Assembly: GCA_027627225.1 (NCBI GenBank)
Contig: CM051024.1
Coordinates: forward strand, 81,888,204-81,952,203
Length of the DNA: 64,000 nt
From: Congeria kusceri
Taxonomy: Eukaryota > Mollusca > Bivalvia > Myida > Dreissenidae
Reading direction: 5' to 3'
Shown: in pieces, positions 11,220-27,678 of the stretch
Layout: each line of letters starts with the position of its first letter
How positions within the stretch are numbered: position 1 is the first letter of the stretch
Notes under the pieces: generated by a model
The model's database searches: none
Told to the model about the DNA's origin: nothing
What the model saw: only the letters and a program-made list of their open reading frames with translations
Translations under genes and position numbers: made by a program

Positions 11220-12192
11220 TAGGGATGGGACCGAATACTGAAATCAATATTCGAATATTCGTTTTAGGTGTTCGAATATATTCGAATATTCGTTTTGTAA
11301 ATACTACTATATACTACTATCTACGGCACTCTGTCCGAATATTTACCTATGCGAAATATGTATACTACGTGTACGTAGTTGTATTACATTGTTTCATTGG
11401 TAAATGAGCGATATAACTTTGTGAGTGTTAGGCAAATATAAAGAAATGTAAGATATTGTTAAATGTATTGTTAATTAATTTGTTAAGCGTTCCGTTTTTT
11501 TTTCAGAACCATGAAGCTTGTATCTGCTGTGCAGATTACACATTTCCTGGGTTTTGTCTAATGACCGCGTCAAGTACTTCCAAGCACGTGATGGTGGCAT
11601 TGTTTATTAATAAAGACTCTTGTATAATATACGGTGTTGATATAATGGAGAATAATTTACAAGTGACGTATATTAAGATTGACCAGATCATGCTAATTTT
11701 GTTAAAGAAATTGATTGGCTGATAATGGATTCATTTTGATTGGTTTACTTAGAGAGTAATTGTAATTTACTGTAAACAAGTTAACCGTATAGATGTCACT
11801 TAAGAATAATAAACAACAATGAACGCCTTGTGCAAACTGTGAAACCGTTATCACAACATGGCCCAGTTTTGTTATTTGTGGATACAATGCGTCATGTTCA
11901 CGCCTCCTACAAACCGTTAATTCGCGGCCCTTTTCAAGACGTGGCCCCCGGCCAATTATCAATTGTCGTTAATTGGACATGTTTGGCATGTGTTGTAAAA
12001 ACGTTAGACTGCCCCCGCCCACCTGCTAGGCAGGAAATACGACTGGAATTCATGTTAACTTTCCAATCAAACTGGAAAAAACATGACTTTAAACAAACAT
12101 TTGTTCTTCAAATAAATTTCATAATCGAATATTCGTATTAGTTTTTTATATTCGAATATTATCCAATATTCGAATATTCTGTCCCATCCCTA
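11220..12192. mobile_element. hAT-like non-autonomous transposon, 973 bp
   Basis: The ends are inverted: TAGGGATGGGAC at 11220-11231 and GTCCCATCCCTA at 12181-12192. The element is flanked by an 8-bp duplication CTATATAG (11212-11219 and 12193-12200). The 8-bp duplication and TAGGG termini fit the hAT superfamily. Subterminal ATTCGAATATTCG motifs occur at both ends and may be transposase-binding repeats. No transposase remains; the open frames inside are short and unlike hAT proteins. Confidence 0.88.
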
Positions 12193-12204
12193 CTATATAG
12201 ATAT

Positions 12205-12290
12205 TAGGCGTGTCGTGGGAAAACCGGGCTGAATGCATGTGCATAAAGTGTCGTCCCAGATCAGCCTGTGCAGTCCGCACGACACGCCTC
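12205..12290. mobile_element. W4 double-hairpin element, copy D (86-bp derivative)
   Basis: Only the two outer ends and part of the first hairpin remain. ATAT flanks it at 12201-12204 and 12291-12294. It sits immediately beyond the right target duplication of the hAT-like element. Confidence 0.85.
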
Positions 12291-12294
12291 ATAT

Positions 12295-12883
12295 ATGGAA
12301 CATTATGTAATGATATTTCTACACCGTTCTGTTGTGAAAACCTTTGCCTTAGTATTACACTCTGTTAGCTGATATTAATAGCAGTAATTATTAACATATG
12401 CCACCTACTATTGAATTCTACAGCTTATCAAAGAAACGTTTCAGTCTGTTTTTGGTTACACTTTATTTGTCTTTTTAGACGTATTCACAAATACACTAAG
12501 TAAAATAAGTTTTGCAAAAAAAACATAAAACTATATTATATATATATTTCATAGAGTCATCATTAAATAAATAGCACTTCAGTTTTTCTTATAGTACTGG
12601 TTCTTCCCTATAAAGACGGTTAGCTATTGAATATCAATATCATGGTTGGTATAAATGTCACACTGTTGCCATAAAATTTGACCAACAAACAATCGTGTGT
12701 TGTCACTTTTTAGATGCATTTTATATTTGCCAACATCCTAGTTGTTGCTAAACTTATTTTACTTAGATCTACTTCCACTGCAGTTTTATATATACTTATT
12801 TTATTACTATTGTTACTAGCATGCTTTAAGTAAATATCAGCTGAAACCATTGTTATAACAAATATTTAGCAGATTTTAAGTAT
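12295..12883. other. AT-rich intergenic spacer, nothing recognised
   Basis: No coding signal or repeat boundary was seen between two double-hairpin elements. Confidence 0.5.
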
Positions 12884-12887
12884 ATAT

Positions 12888-13148
12888 GTGGCACGTCGTG
12901 AGAAAACCGGTCTTAATGCATGTGCGTAAAGTGTCGTCCCGGATTAGCCTGTGCAGTCCGCACAGGCTAATCCAGGACGGCACTTTCCGCTTTTATGGTA
13001 TTTTCTGTTTCAAGGACGTCTCTTCTAAACATAAATCCACTGTAGGTGGAAAGTGCTGTTCTGGATTAGCCTGTGCGGACTGCACAGACTAATCCGGGAC
13101 GACACTTTATGCATATGCATTAAGTCCGGTTTTCCCACGATGCGGCTC
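12888..13148. mobile_element. W4 double-hairpin element, copy E (full length)
   Basis: A 261-bp copy flanked by ATAT at 12884-12887 and 13149-13152. Both hairpins are complete. The spacer is inverted relative to copies B and C (TTTTATGGTATTTTCTG first), so the element can be read in either orientation. Confidence 0.92.
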
Positions 13149-13152
13149 ATAT

Positions 13153-14450
13153 TATGTATCCTGAATGTCTTGTTACTTTCAATAATTTGGTGGAACTTAT
13201 TATTAAGCTATTATTAAAGCTAAATTTCACAACACAGCAGTCAGCAATATTATGTAAATTAAATCAAAGCATGCAACGCTGAAAGACTGCGGCTTGCAAA
13301 ATGAAGTTAAAGATCACGTAAAATTATGAATTATAGTTTGTAAACACACACAAGGAAACATACAGGATTGGCACTATAGGTTATTAGTTCTGATTGGCAT
13401 GCTATTAGTGATCTCCCCTGCTCCACGATATTGAAGGCAGTGAAGCAGGGGAGGCCACTGTGCAATTGCTATGTCAAACGCGATACTTGCTTTCGATTTG
13501 CGGTACTAAAGACTCCGGCTATCGCAGCAGTCTAAAATTCGCTTGCTACAAACAACAGCGAAATTGAGCTGTAAGTTTGATGGAAAGTAATTCTTTCCAA
13601 GTGCATTTAGTGCTAAGAAATTGTAATGTAAAATGTAGTGTATTATTTTGGGCAGTAAATAAGTATTCCACTGCCGAATGAATTATTTGTGTATTTTTGG
13701 TTTACAATGTACATTAATGTTGTTTCCAAAATAAAGCCAGAGTAATAGAATTGTGATTAAAGTGTTGTTTTCTAGATTTATATATAAAAAAAAAGGTTTA
13801 TTGTTACCATTATCATTTGTATTATTAAAATCTATTAAAATTAAATGTATATAAAATCACGTTTATAAATGATTTATAATATCGTATGTATTACATAATA
13901 GTATATAAACAGAAACGTTAACTGAATGATTTCATGTTAAAACGTATGAAGAATGTCTAAACATTTTTGCTGTCTTGTTTCTTTTGTTAGCAAAGATTTC
14001 TTTTTGTAACTTGTAATCGTTGTTATAACTATGTGTATATTCTATGTAGTTTAAAATGTGCTCACTTTAACGTGCTGTTTATTTCCTATTATTAAATGAA
14101 TAAATAAATTATATATACAGTTTTCTACAAATGAATGGTTTGTATTTTTTTGAAATAGTGAATGTGTGAGATACGCCATTCAGATGACACAAGCTGTGTA
14201 CTAGTATTAAGGCGTTAGTCTCAAGTACATTTCCTGGGTAGAACCAATACTTTACTTAAAACAATACTCGACACAGCCCTCGGTTAGTGATCGCAGTACT
14301 GATGGGTTTCCTGCGTGTATCCCAGGTTATCCCTAGAGAAGGGTTTTCTCAGGGTTGTCACACCTTTTACCCCATTCACACATATCGAATTGTTTGCGAC
14401 ACAAGTTATGTAGGAGTGAGCAAACATACATTTTTTGGTTATTAGATTGG
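13153..14450. other. AT-rich intergenic spacer with one GC-rich hairpin
   Basis: The only structure noted is CTCCCCTGCT at 13413-13422 pairing with AGCAGGGGAG at 13444-13453 across a 21-base loop. No gene was recognised. Confidence 0.45.
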
Positions 14451-14451
14451 C

Positions 14452-15215
14452 GTATGTCGTTGGGCGATCGGGCGGGCATAGCTGTTTTCGTTTCCACTCT
14501 CTAACTCGAGAACGGATTGAGCTATTGTAATGAAACTTCATACATAGATACCTTATAGCGAGACCTCGCTTGGTATTGCATATGGAGTGGGTGGGGTCAA
14601 GTTCAAGGTTGCTGTTACTAAAAATTGAAAAACGGTTTCCGCTCAATAACTTGGGAACGCATTGAGATACATGTATTTTAATGATACTTCATGCATAGAT
14701 ACATTATATCGAGAACTCGCTTGGGATTGCATATGGGGTGGGTTGGGTCAAGGTCACTGTTACTAAAAATAGAAAAATGGTTTCCGCTCAATAACTTGAG
14801 AACGCATTGAGATCTTTTAATTAAACTTCATGCATAGATACCTTATATCGAGACCTCGCATGGGATTGCATGTGGGGTCAACGTCACTGTTACTAAAAAT
14901 ATAAAAACGGTTTCCACTCCATAACTTGAGAACGCATTTAGATAATTTTAATGAAACTTCATACTATGATACCTTATATCACTACCTCGATTGGGATTGT
15001 GTATGGGGTCAAGGTTTTAATGAAACTTCATACAGAGATATCTTATATCGAGACCTCGCTTGGGATTGCATATGAAGTGGGTGGGGTCATGGTCACCATT
15101 ACTAAAAATAGACAACAGTTTCCACACAATAGCTTGAGAAGACATTTAGATATTTTAATGAAACTTCATATGTAGGATTGCGTATGGGGTTGGTGGAGTC
15201 AAGGTCACCATTACT
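14452..15215 (-). repeat. Tandem array of 'pistol' type repeat units, about 140-150 bp
   Basis: Units carry ATGAAACTTCATACATAGATACC, GAGACCTCGCTTGGGATTGC and GTGGGTGGGGTCAAGGTCA in order, five or more times with decay. The same unit occurs on the opposite strand at 59095-59760, where it sits inside a bounded element. I know the type as a common bivalve repeat but not by name; 'pistol' is only a label for the T/C-rich body. Confidence 0.8.
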
Positions 15216-15780
15216 TTTGTTTTTGTGCTGGCTAATGCATTTTGTTTTAAAAATTGTTTTTGTGTCGAATTTCCACGTTTCTTTTTATCCATATATTATG
15301 CTGCTTCTGCAACTACGAAGTATTACTACAGAGTGGCCTCTGACTCTTGAACACAGAGAAAACGTTGAAAAGGTTTTAACAAAAATCCCTGCAGGGAATT
15401 GGAACATTTTGCAAAAATCTGGGAAAATTCAGCCTTGGAATTTGACCTTAAATGATAGAACAAATCCAAAGTGAAAAAGTGAAATCTAGAATTTTATTAA
15501 TAATTGGACACTTAAACTATACACTTATAATTTTGTTTAATAGGAAGTTAACTGTGGCAAAAGTAGCAAATATGAAGAATGGTGGTCATAAATGTATGTA
15601 CACTATCACCACTTAGTACTAACTGTACTGGTAATTTGGCAATAAATGTCAGGGAAAATAATTTTCCGGTCAGGGAAACTGCATGGAAGTTGACTTGGAC
15701 ATTTTTGTGGCCACTAGTCCTATACGAGCCTCTTAGACATATTATGGTGCACAATTAAGTGTTCCCGCAGTCACTGCGGA
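15216..15780. other. Intergenic spacer, nothing recognised
   Basis: The open frame at 15178-15474 begins inside the tandem repeat and has no recognisable domain, so I do not call it a gene. Confidence 0.4.
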
Positions 15781-15799
15781 TACAAATGAAACTTGTTAT

Positions 15800-16015
15800 T
15801 TAGGAGGTACCTACTGCATTTGTGTATTTAATTCAGGTGGAGCCTCGCAGAATTAGTTGGTACCTACTCATGAGTTATTGATGTACCTACTATTGATTTA
15901 TGAGGTACCTACTATTAATTTAGGATGTACAGTACTTATTATTAATTTAGGAGGTAGGTACCTACGTATTTAGTAGGTACGTACTTATTATTGACTAGTA
16001 ATAGGTACCTACATA
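15800..16015. repeat. Palindrome-rich GGTACC minisatellite
   Basis: TAGGTACCTA-like palindromes recur about eight times at spacings near 25-40 bp, alternating with TATTAATTTAGGA. Units are degenerate. The dense palindromes could form local cruciforms. Confidence 0.7.
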
Positions 16016-16800
16016 TAGCACATATACACATAGCGTTTAGATGTGCCAGCTTAAAGTTTCTTGAAACAACGATTTGAACGAACTTTTGAAGGGCTATGTA
16101 TGTAATTGAGGGTTTGTACAATATATTATTCCGTTGTCATTGGTTTCTTTGTAAACACGTACACGGAAGCTTTCAATTCATGTTCAACAAATTGCGTACA
16201 TCATTCATAGTTAATGAATCAGGCCGTTTTAATCTTGAAAATTACCAATGGATTTCGCTGTTTAAGATAATTATCGGATTTGGAAATCAGAATCGACCAT
16301 GAAAGCTTCGCTTAGAGAAAGGTTTTCAGGGGCGTAGCTTGGGTTCAAACAATGTATAGACATCATTGGCGGCATCTGCAAAATGACGCTGTAAGCGATA
16401 ATTTGGTCCAGGAGAGTTTATCCTCGTATGTGGCTACAAACAACTAACTTCAGCTATACCCCATTTCTACAAAATAATTGTAAAATAAGCGTGTATTTCG
16501 TGAAATTTGTTTCATATTGACGTAATCGACTCGTTAAACAATGAACTATCAACACAGCCAAGAAAGATCCCTGCACCCCCGTCCCCCCCCCCCCTCTTGT
16601 TTTATTGCATTTTTGCCATATTTAAAGTTTTCATCTCCGGAATAAATGTATAGGCACGTGTCTATAGTGCCTAAAGGAAGCTACGCCCCTGGTTTTAGTA
16701 ATTCCTCCCAGGACCACGTGTTGATTGTATCAAGTAGGACAGATTCGGCAGTGTACCTGTATCAAAACAAATATGATGCGCAATTTACTATTAAGAAATG
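16016..16800. other. Intergenic spacer with a poly-C run
   Basis: A C-rich run lies at about 16576-16594. No gene was recognised. Confidence 0.4.
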
Positions 16801-16803
16801 GCT

Positions 16804-16874
16804 GCCCGGCTAGCGCAGCGGTTTGCACACTGACTTCTGTCCGCGGCGATCGGGGTTCAATACCAGGTCCCGGC
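16804..16874 (+). repeat. tRNA-like head of a probable SINE
   Basis: An A-box-like TAGCGCAGCGG (16811-16821) and a B-box-like GGTTCAATACC (16855-16865) are at tRNA spacing, and the ends read GCCCGGC and GTCCCGGC. The ends do not pair as an acceptor stem and no clear anticodon arm forms. It is probably a SINE head, different from the one at 9312. No target duplication was found. Confidence 0.5.
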
Positions 16875-17970
16875 TCATGTGAGGTTAGTATTCCAGTCCC
16901 AACCTTAACAAACATATATACACCCCGTTGCATAGATATGCGAACAAAAACAAGTCTTATGTATAGAGATCACAATGTAATACTAGTAACTTGGAGCATG
17001 CATTGTGTAAGGTTACGAAGGTAGAGGTCATATATGTAGATGATAGTGAGATATTTTTATTAATAAACATGATAAACATTAGGTATTTGCGTGTCAGTTG
17101 CTTACTACCAAAATACTATTTAAAGCACATGGATGTACTGACTAGCCCTGGTAGTGACAATTGCGAGCACTCCAAAATCAGACCAACTCGTGCATCGGTA
17201 AAGGACCCGTATGGGCATGCTTGCTTGGGACCTTTTGGGCTTGCTTGTTGGGGTCCCGTATGGGCTTGCTTGCTGGGGAGAAAGAAATGTTAATGGGCCC
17301 TGTGTGGTGCCCATATGGTATATTTGCCCATGGGCTTGTTTAGTATGTCCAAATTTAGCAAACGACAGATTTTATTAAAGTCTAGTCAGTTACAGGTTAA
17401 CATGTACATCTTCAAGCCACTCGTTGTCGTCTAGAACTTTGTTTCCGCAACACTTGGCGATAAATGATCTAATTCACTGACGCATTACAAAACACAGATC
17501 ACACAAACTCGACATCAGTTCAAGCACACGGTAATGTATTCATACACGCAACAGCCACTGAAACAAAGACCAGTATTTCTGAGCATCGCCCCGTGGGGGG
17601 GGGGGGGGGGGGGATAGCGTCTATACAAACAACGCCTCCATTGGCGTACCTGAAACCCTTTCAGTTTTCCACATAACTTTGAACACTTAGCAAATAGTAA
17701 ATTATCACAAGTATTTTGTAGTTAGATTATACATTTGATATGTATTGCGCAGATACTGTTAAACAGTGCGGTCATTAAAAATATCTATATACTTTTGGTA
17801 ATTTCTGCTCCGATGTATTTGGAACTGTAAACTGTATATCCCTGTATATGTATGCACATATTCTACAAAAAAAACCTGTTTGTTAAGCATGAACCGGTAA
17901 CCGGAGTATTCATTAACGAAATGAAAATTATTATGTGTCGTGTAATATATGCAAAATATTAATTTCAACA
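16875..17970. other. Intergenic spacer, low-complexity GGGCTTGCTTG units and poly-G
   Basis: GGGCTTGCTTG-type words repeat at about 17210-17280 and generate spurious open frames on both strands. A run of 19 G lies at 17595-17613. No gene was recognised. Confidence 0.5.
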
Positions 17971-18058
17971 TATATTCAACATTTCTGTGTTGACCAGCCC
18001 AGAAGGCCCGAAGGGGAAACCTAGAGGGAGTAGGGTGCTGCACCCACCAGGTTTCGCT
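17971..18058 (-). repeat. Fragment of a dispersed repeat upstream of the tubulin promoter
   Basis: The stretch with TTCAACATTTCTGTGTTGAC, CAGCCCAGAAGGC and AGGGTGCTGCACC matches, in reverse orientation, the element at 30903-31215 in GOPC intron 2. It ends about 100 bp before the tubulin TATA box, so it sits in the proximal promoter region. Confidence 0.65.
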
Positions 18059-18160
18059 ATACATCTTCCTCTTCTAACTAGCCATGCTTTAATCAATGCT
18101 ACGCCCCAGAACTATTGACATTTGGACAACAATATTCCCCATAGCAACCCCTCGCGCAGC

Positions 18161-18166
18161 TATAAA
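18161..18166 (+). promoter_or_regulatory. TATA box of the alpha-tubulin gene
   Basis: TATAAA lies 106 bp before the ATG. A start site about 30 bp downstream (near 18190) would give a short 5' UTR of about 80 bases that runs straight into the ATG exon. The position and the plain TATAAA word fit a strongly expressed gene. The start site is inferred. Confidence 0.65.
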
Positions 18167-18271
18167 TGGTTCCAACGCACGCGCATACGACTTCACAGGC
18201 GTGTCGTCTGCTTCAGCATCCGCAATATCATCACATCGCGTGGATAACTGAATTCACCGTCCAGCTTCAAA

Positions 18272-24479
<6,208 letters not shown>

Positions 24480-24543
24480 GCGCGAACGTGTCGTCGTGGA
24501 AACAGCTACTAGTAATAGCAGCTCAATGTCTGCCGTCTGCTGC

Positions 24544-24742
24544 GCTTTTAGCTTTCTGTTGGCGTCCCTGACATGTTTCTTTAAACGTATATTTAAACTT
24601 AATCTAAACTTGATGTAATGAACCTAATGCTTTTGGCTTTCTGTTGACGTCCCTGCCATGTTTCTTTAAACCTATAATCTATATGCGAATTAAAGAAGCC
24701 CTAAGGCTTTTGGTTTTCCGTTGACGTTCATGCTTCTTTAAA
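24544..24742. repeat. Three-copy degenerate direct repeat in the tubulin 3' UTR
   Basis: GCTTTTAGCTTTCTGTTGGC, GCTTTTGGCTTTCTGTTGAC and GCTTTTGGTTTTCCGTTGAC begin at 24544, 24629 and 24706. Each is followed by a shared CATG(TTT)CTTTAAA segment. The spacings are 85 and 77 bp. Confidence 0.85.
24689..24694 (+). terminator. Candidate polyadenylation signal of alpha-tubulin
   Basis: ATTAAA, the commonest variant of AATAAA, lies 210 bp after the stop codon inside the three-copy repeat. No better AATAAA is near. The cleavage site is inferred. Confidence 0.4.
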
Positions 24743-24744
24743 AG

Positions 24745-27090
24745 TACAATTCAATTAACAATGTACACTTTATTTCCGACTGATTAAACAAAAAACACAT
24801 ACAATTAATAGTGTACCATTTTGTAGGTGTTCTTTGCATAATAAGGCCATACACATTTTATTTTATTTTTAGCGTTCCCATGATTTTTCGAAACCTACCA
24901 ACCAGGCAGGAAAAAACAAACAAGTCGATAAAAAAACAACAGTTTCTTTCACAACTTATACCCAGTGGTACAAGCTAAAGCAAATGTTTACTTGCACAAT
25001 TGTTATATATCATCTTCGTATGGGGAACCTAACTTTAACACAGTATTTTAACTGTGTACATTGACTAACTGCACACTTTTTTTTACAAATATCGATAAAA
25101 ACATCTACCAGTCTTTGTTTCTATTTTTCCAAATTTTATATACGTTTTTTTGAACTCGATTTTTAACATTGCCGAATTATTATTTTTTCGTTCAGCATCC
25201 GAAAACCTATTTGCCCGAGGGCGCTAAACATAGAATCAAATTGGTATGGCCTAATACCAGTTACCTTTGTATTTCGTATGCAGCGACTGACAGAGTGTCA
25301 GACTGCCATAATGCAAATTATGTGAGCTCGAATTATGTGAGCTCGAATCAAACGGTGAATGTTCAACTGCTCAACCCGTGGCAATAGTTTACTTCTATGT
25401 TTTACGTAAATGGGCTTTATATAATTACTCATGTATGACTTTTTACTGACCATTACTTATTATGTATACTCTTATATCATACGTTTGGATACAGAATTTC
25501 TAATAAACGAATTTAAAAAGCTTCACTCTTGTTTCTGTCGTTGAAGATTGTAATGCATTACAATCGTGCATATGTATGACTTATTTTTTATAGATGTCTT
25601 CATATTTTGTTGTTGTGTACTTATGAAAAAAAGAGTAAACAAACAATTCAATTATTGAAAAAAAACTGTCATTGCTTATAGATATTAAAAAAATATCTCG
25701 AAATGTCTTACGCTATACAGCAACAAAAAGTATTTAATGGGACAGTGTCACACTTTTGGCTGTGAGAAATAATTATCTAAAACTGATTTATTTCTGCTCT
25801 ATAATACGTTTTCGTTCGAATTTAAAGGTTTGGAAAGCACATTTCTTGGATAACGTTAAACTTTTGACGGATATCTGTTGTTTGTCGATAAATAATTGCT
25901 ACCTGGTAGACATACCGTAGATTTTTTTTACACAAAAAGGCATAAGGCATATTAAATATCAAAATAATAATGTTTGGCAACCAAAACAGCATAACATACT
26001 TTTGATAGATTCTACAAATTCCTGTTTTGAAATTCCATTTGTAGAGAACAACAATTTCCAGCCGCAGAGTGTGAAACGGTCTCTTTAAACGACTCTAGCC
26101 TATTAACCATGGTAACAGAATCAAGACACAAAGTTCGCCGTTGTTAAACTACCAATGAACAACCCGAACAAAATAGTTCCGAAACAGTGAAATATAGTTC
26201 GCATTTGTAATTGCAGAAAATGTTGTCAGGTCATGTAAGAATCATGTTCTTTTCAACATTCATACGAAAAAATAAGTTGTTCTGTATTTTTATTATGCCA
26301 ACCGTCAATATTGGCAAGCTTATTATACTTGGGTCAGGTTTTATTTTGTCCTCCTACAGACACAATTTTGAAGAAAAAAAAAATGAGAAACATAATATTG
26401 ACAAAAAAATCTGGCCTGAAGAATGTAATCAGACACGAAGACTGTTGTGGAGCTGCCAAAATACTGTTTCCGACGGACCACCAAATATATAAATATATAA
26501 AATATCGACCATAAAATACGATTATCATCAATAAAACGCGTTGATGTTCGAACCACCCCGCTAACTCCCTGACACCCGGGCACAGAGCCACAAAGCTGCT
26601 TTATAGTGAAAACATATTGATTTTCTTATAATAATCAACTTCCTTAAGCTACAATACGGACTATCCATGATAGCAGACCGCATCTGTGTCTGCGAATCGT
26701 ACGATTGACGTGCGTCTCTCCTATGGCGACCTTACGGTCACCGTGCGACTGTGAATTACTTTTAATGTCGAGACGCGAGACCAAGGCATTGTAATTGCAA
26801 TTTGTGCGCAGGGTCGCCTCAAGACAGCAATGGTATTTTGGCAAAAACACGGATAATATGTTTTTGATAGAGATCCTGCATGTATTGGTGTCATTTACGA
26901 CTTTTGATTTAACATGTATATCAAGAAGATGCTATGGTAAAATTTTCGAAATTGTTACATTTAAAAAAAAATATTTCTTGAAGTAGCTGTATGATTGTAA
27001 CACACGTGAAATAAAGAGATAATGTGGGAAATATGTTAAAAGCATATACATAATATTGGCTATTCATACGAAGATCACTTGACGCAAGGC
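24745..27090. other. Intergenic spacer between alpha-tubulin and GOPC
   Basis: About 2.3 kb, AT-rich, with no recognised exon or RNA gene. The short open frames here on both strands have no coding character. Confidence 0.5.
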
Positions 27091-27102
27091 CGCCGCATCA
27101 AC

Positions 27103-27246
27103 TTAAGCGCTTGCGCAAATGTCTGTTGCGGTTGTTGCGGCGACCTTGCAATCAAGAAATAAACGCACGGGCGCCGTAAGGTCGCCGCAAACCGGTTGTG
27201 ACCGAGGCTTTAAGCGCTTGCGCTAATGTCTGTTGTGGTTGTTTCG
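27103..27246. promoter_or_regulatory. GC-rich repeat block upstream of GOPC
   Basis: A direct repeat (TTAAGCGCTTGCGCAAATGT at 27103 and TTAAGCGCTTGCGCTAATGT at 27210, about 37 bp each) encloses an inverted pair: TTGCGGCGACCTTGC (27135-27149) and GTAAGGTCGCCGCAA (27176-27190). It is the most GC-rich segment between the two genes and lies 220-360 bp before the GOPC ATG. No TATA box was seen, so this may be part of a TATA-less promoter, or just a decayed element. Confidence 0.45.
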
Positions 27247-27462
27247 ACGTGGGTATTCGACGATGAGCTTCATTCTAAAATACACGCTATAATAACGGTA
27301 AGAGTATAGTAATGTATAACCTTAGTAGTTTTAATTGTGTTACCTTTCGTTTAAAAATTCTTTAGGGTACAATAAATGTTGACTGATTTGTATTATTAAT
27401 ATATTTACTACATTCGGCATTATGAATGAATGAGAACCAGTCAAAATTTTGACGTTTAATAC

Positions 27463-27473
27463 AAGATGGCGGC
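27463..27473 (+). promoter_or_regulatory. YY1-type motif overlapping the GOPC start codon
   Basis: The sequence around the ATG is AAGATGGCGGC, which matches the known YY1 core found near start sites of many animal TATA-less genes. It also gives a good start context. That YY1 acts here is inference. Confidence 0.5.
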
Positions 27474-27678
27474 CATAGTGTCGTTTCGGTGGTTGGAAAT
27501 TTTAGAAAAAGAGTTTGACAAGGCATTTGTTGACTTAGATCTTTTGCTCGGTGAAATTGACCCGGACCAATGTGAACTGACATACGATGGCAGACAGAAA
27601 ATGACTGCTCTAAGCGCAGCATTTGCACAGCTGTGCCATAAAGCACAGACGATTTTTCAGACAAATGCAAAATTAGAG
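27466..27678 (+). CDS. GOPC: GOPC exon 1
   Basis: Residues 1-71, [17 protein letters not shown] to QTNAKLE. It lacks the Gly/Ala-rich leader of vertebrate GOPC. The donor is GAG|GTATCG. The ATG is the first in a strong context and directly precedes the conserved block. Confidence 0.96.

Noticed and set aside
12886..13092. Open frames starting with M(R/W)(R/H)VVRKPVLMHV
   Set aside because: The same peptide appears at every double-hairpin copy because the DNA repeat is open by chance; no codon bias or family match.
13413..13453. MicroRNA precursor
   Set aside because: The stem is only 10 bp with a 21-base loop, too short for a typical precursor.
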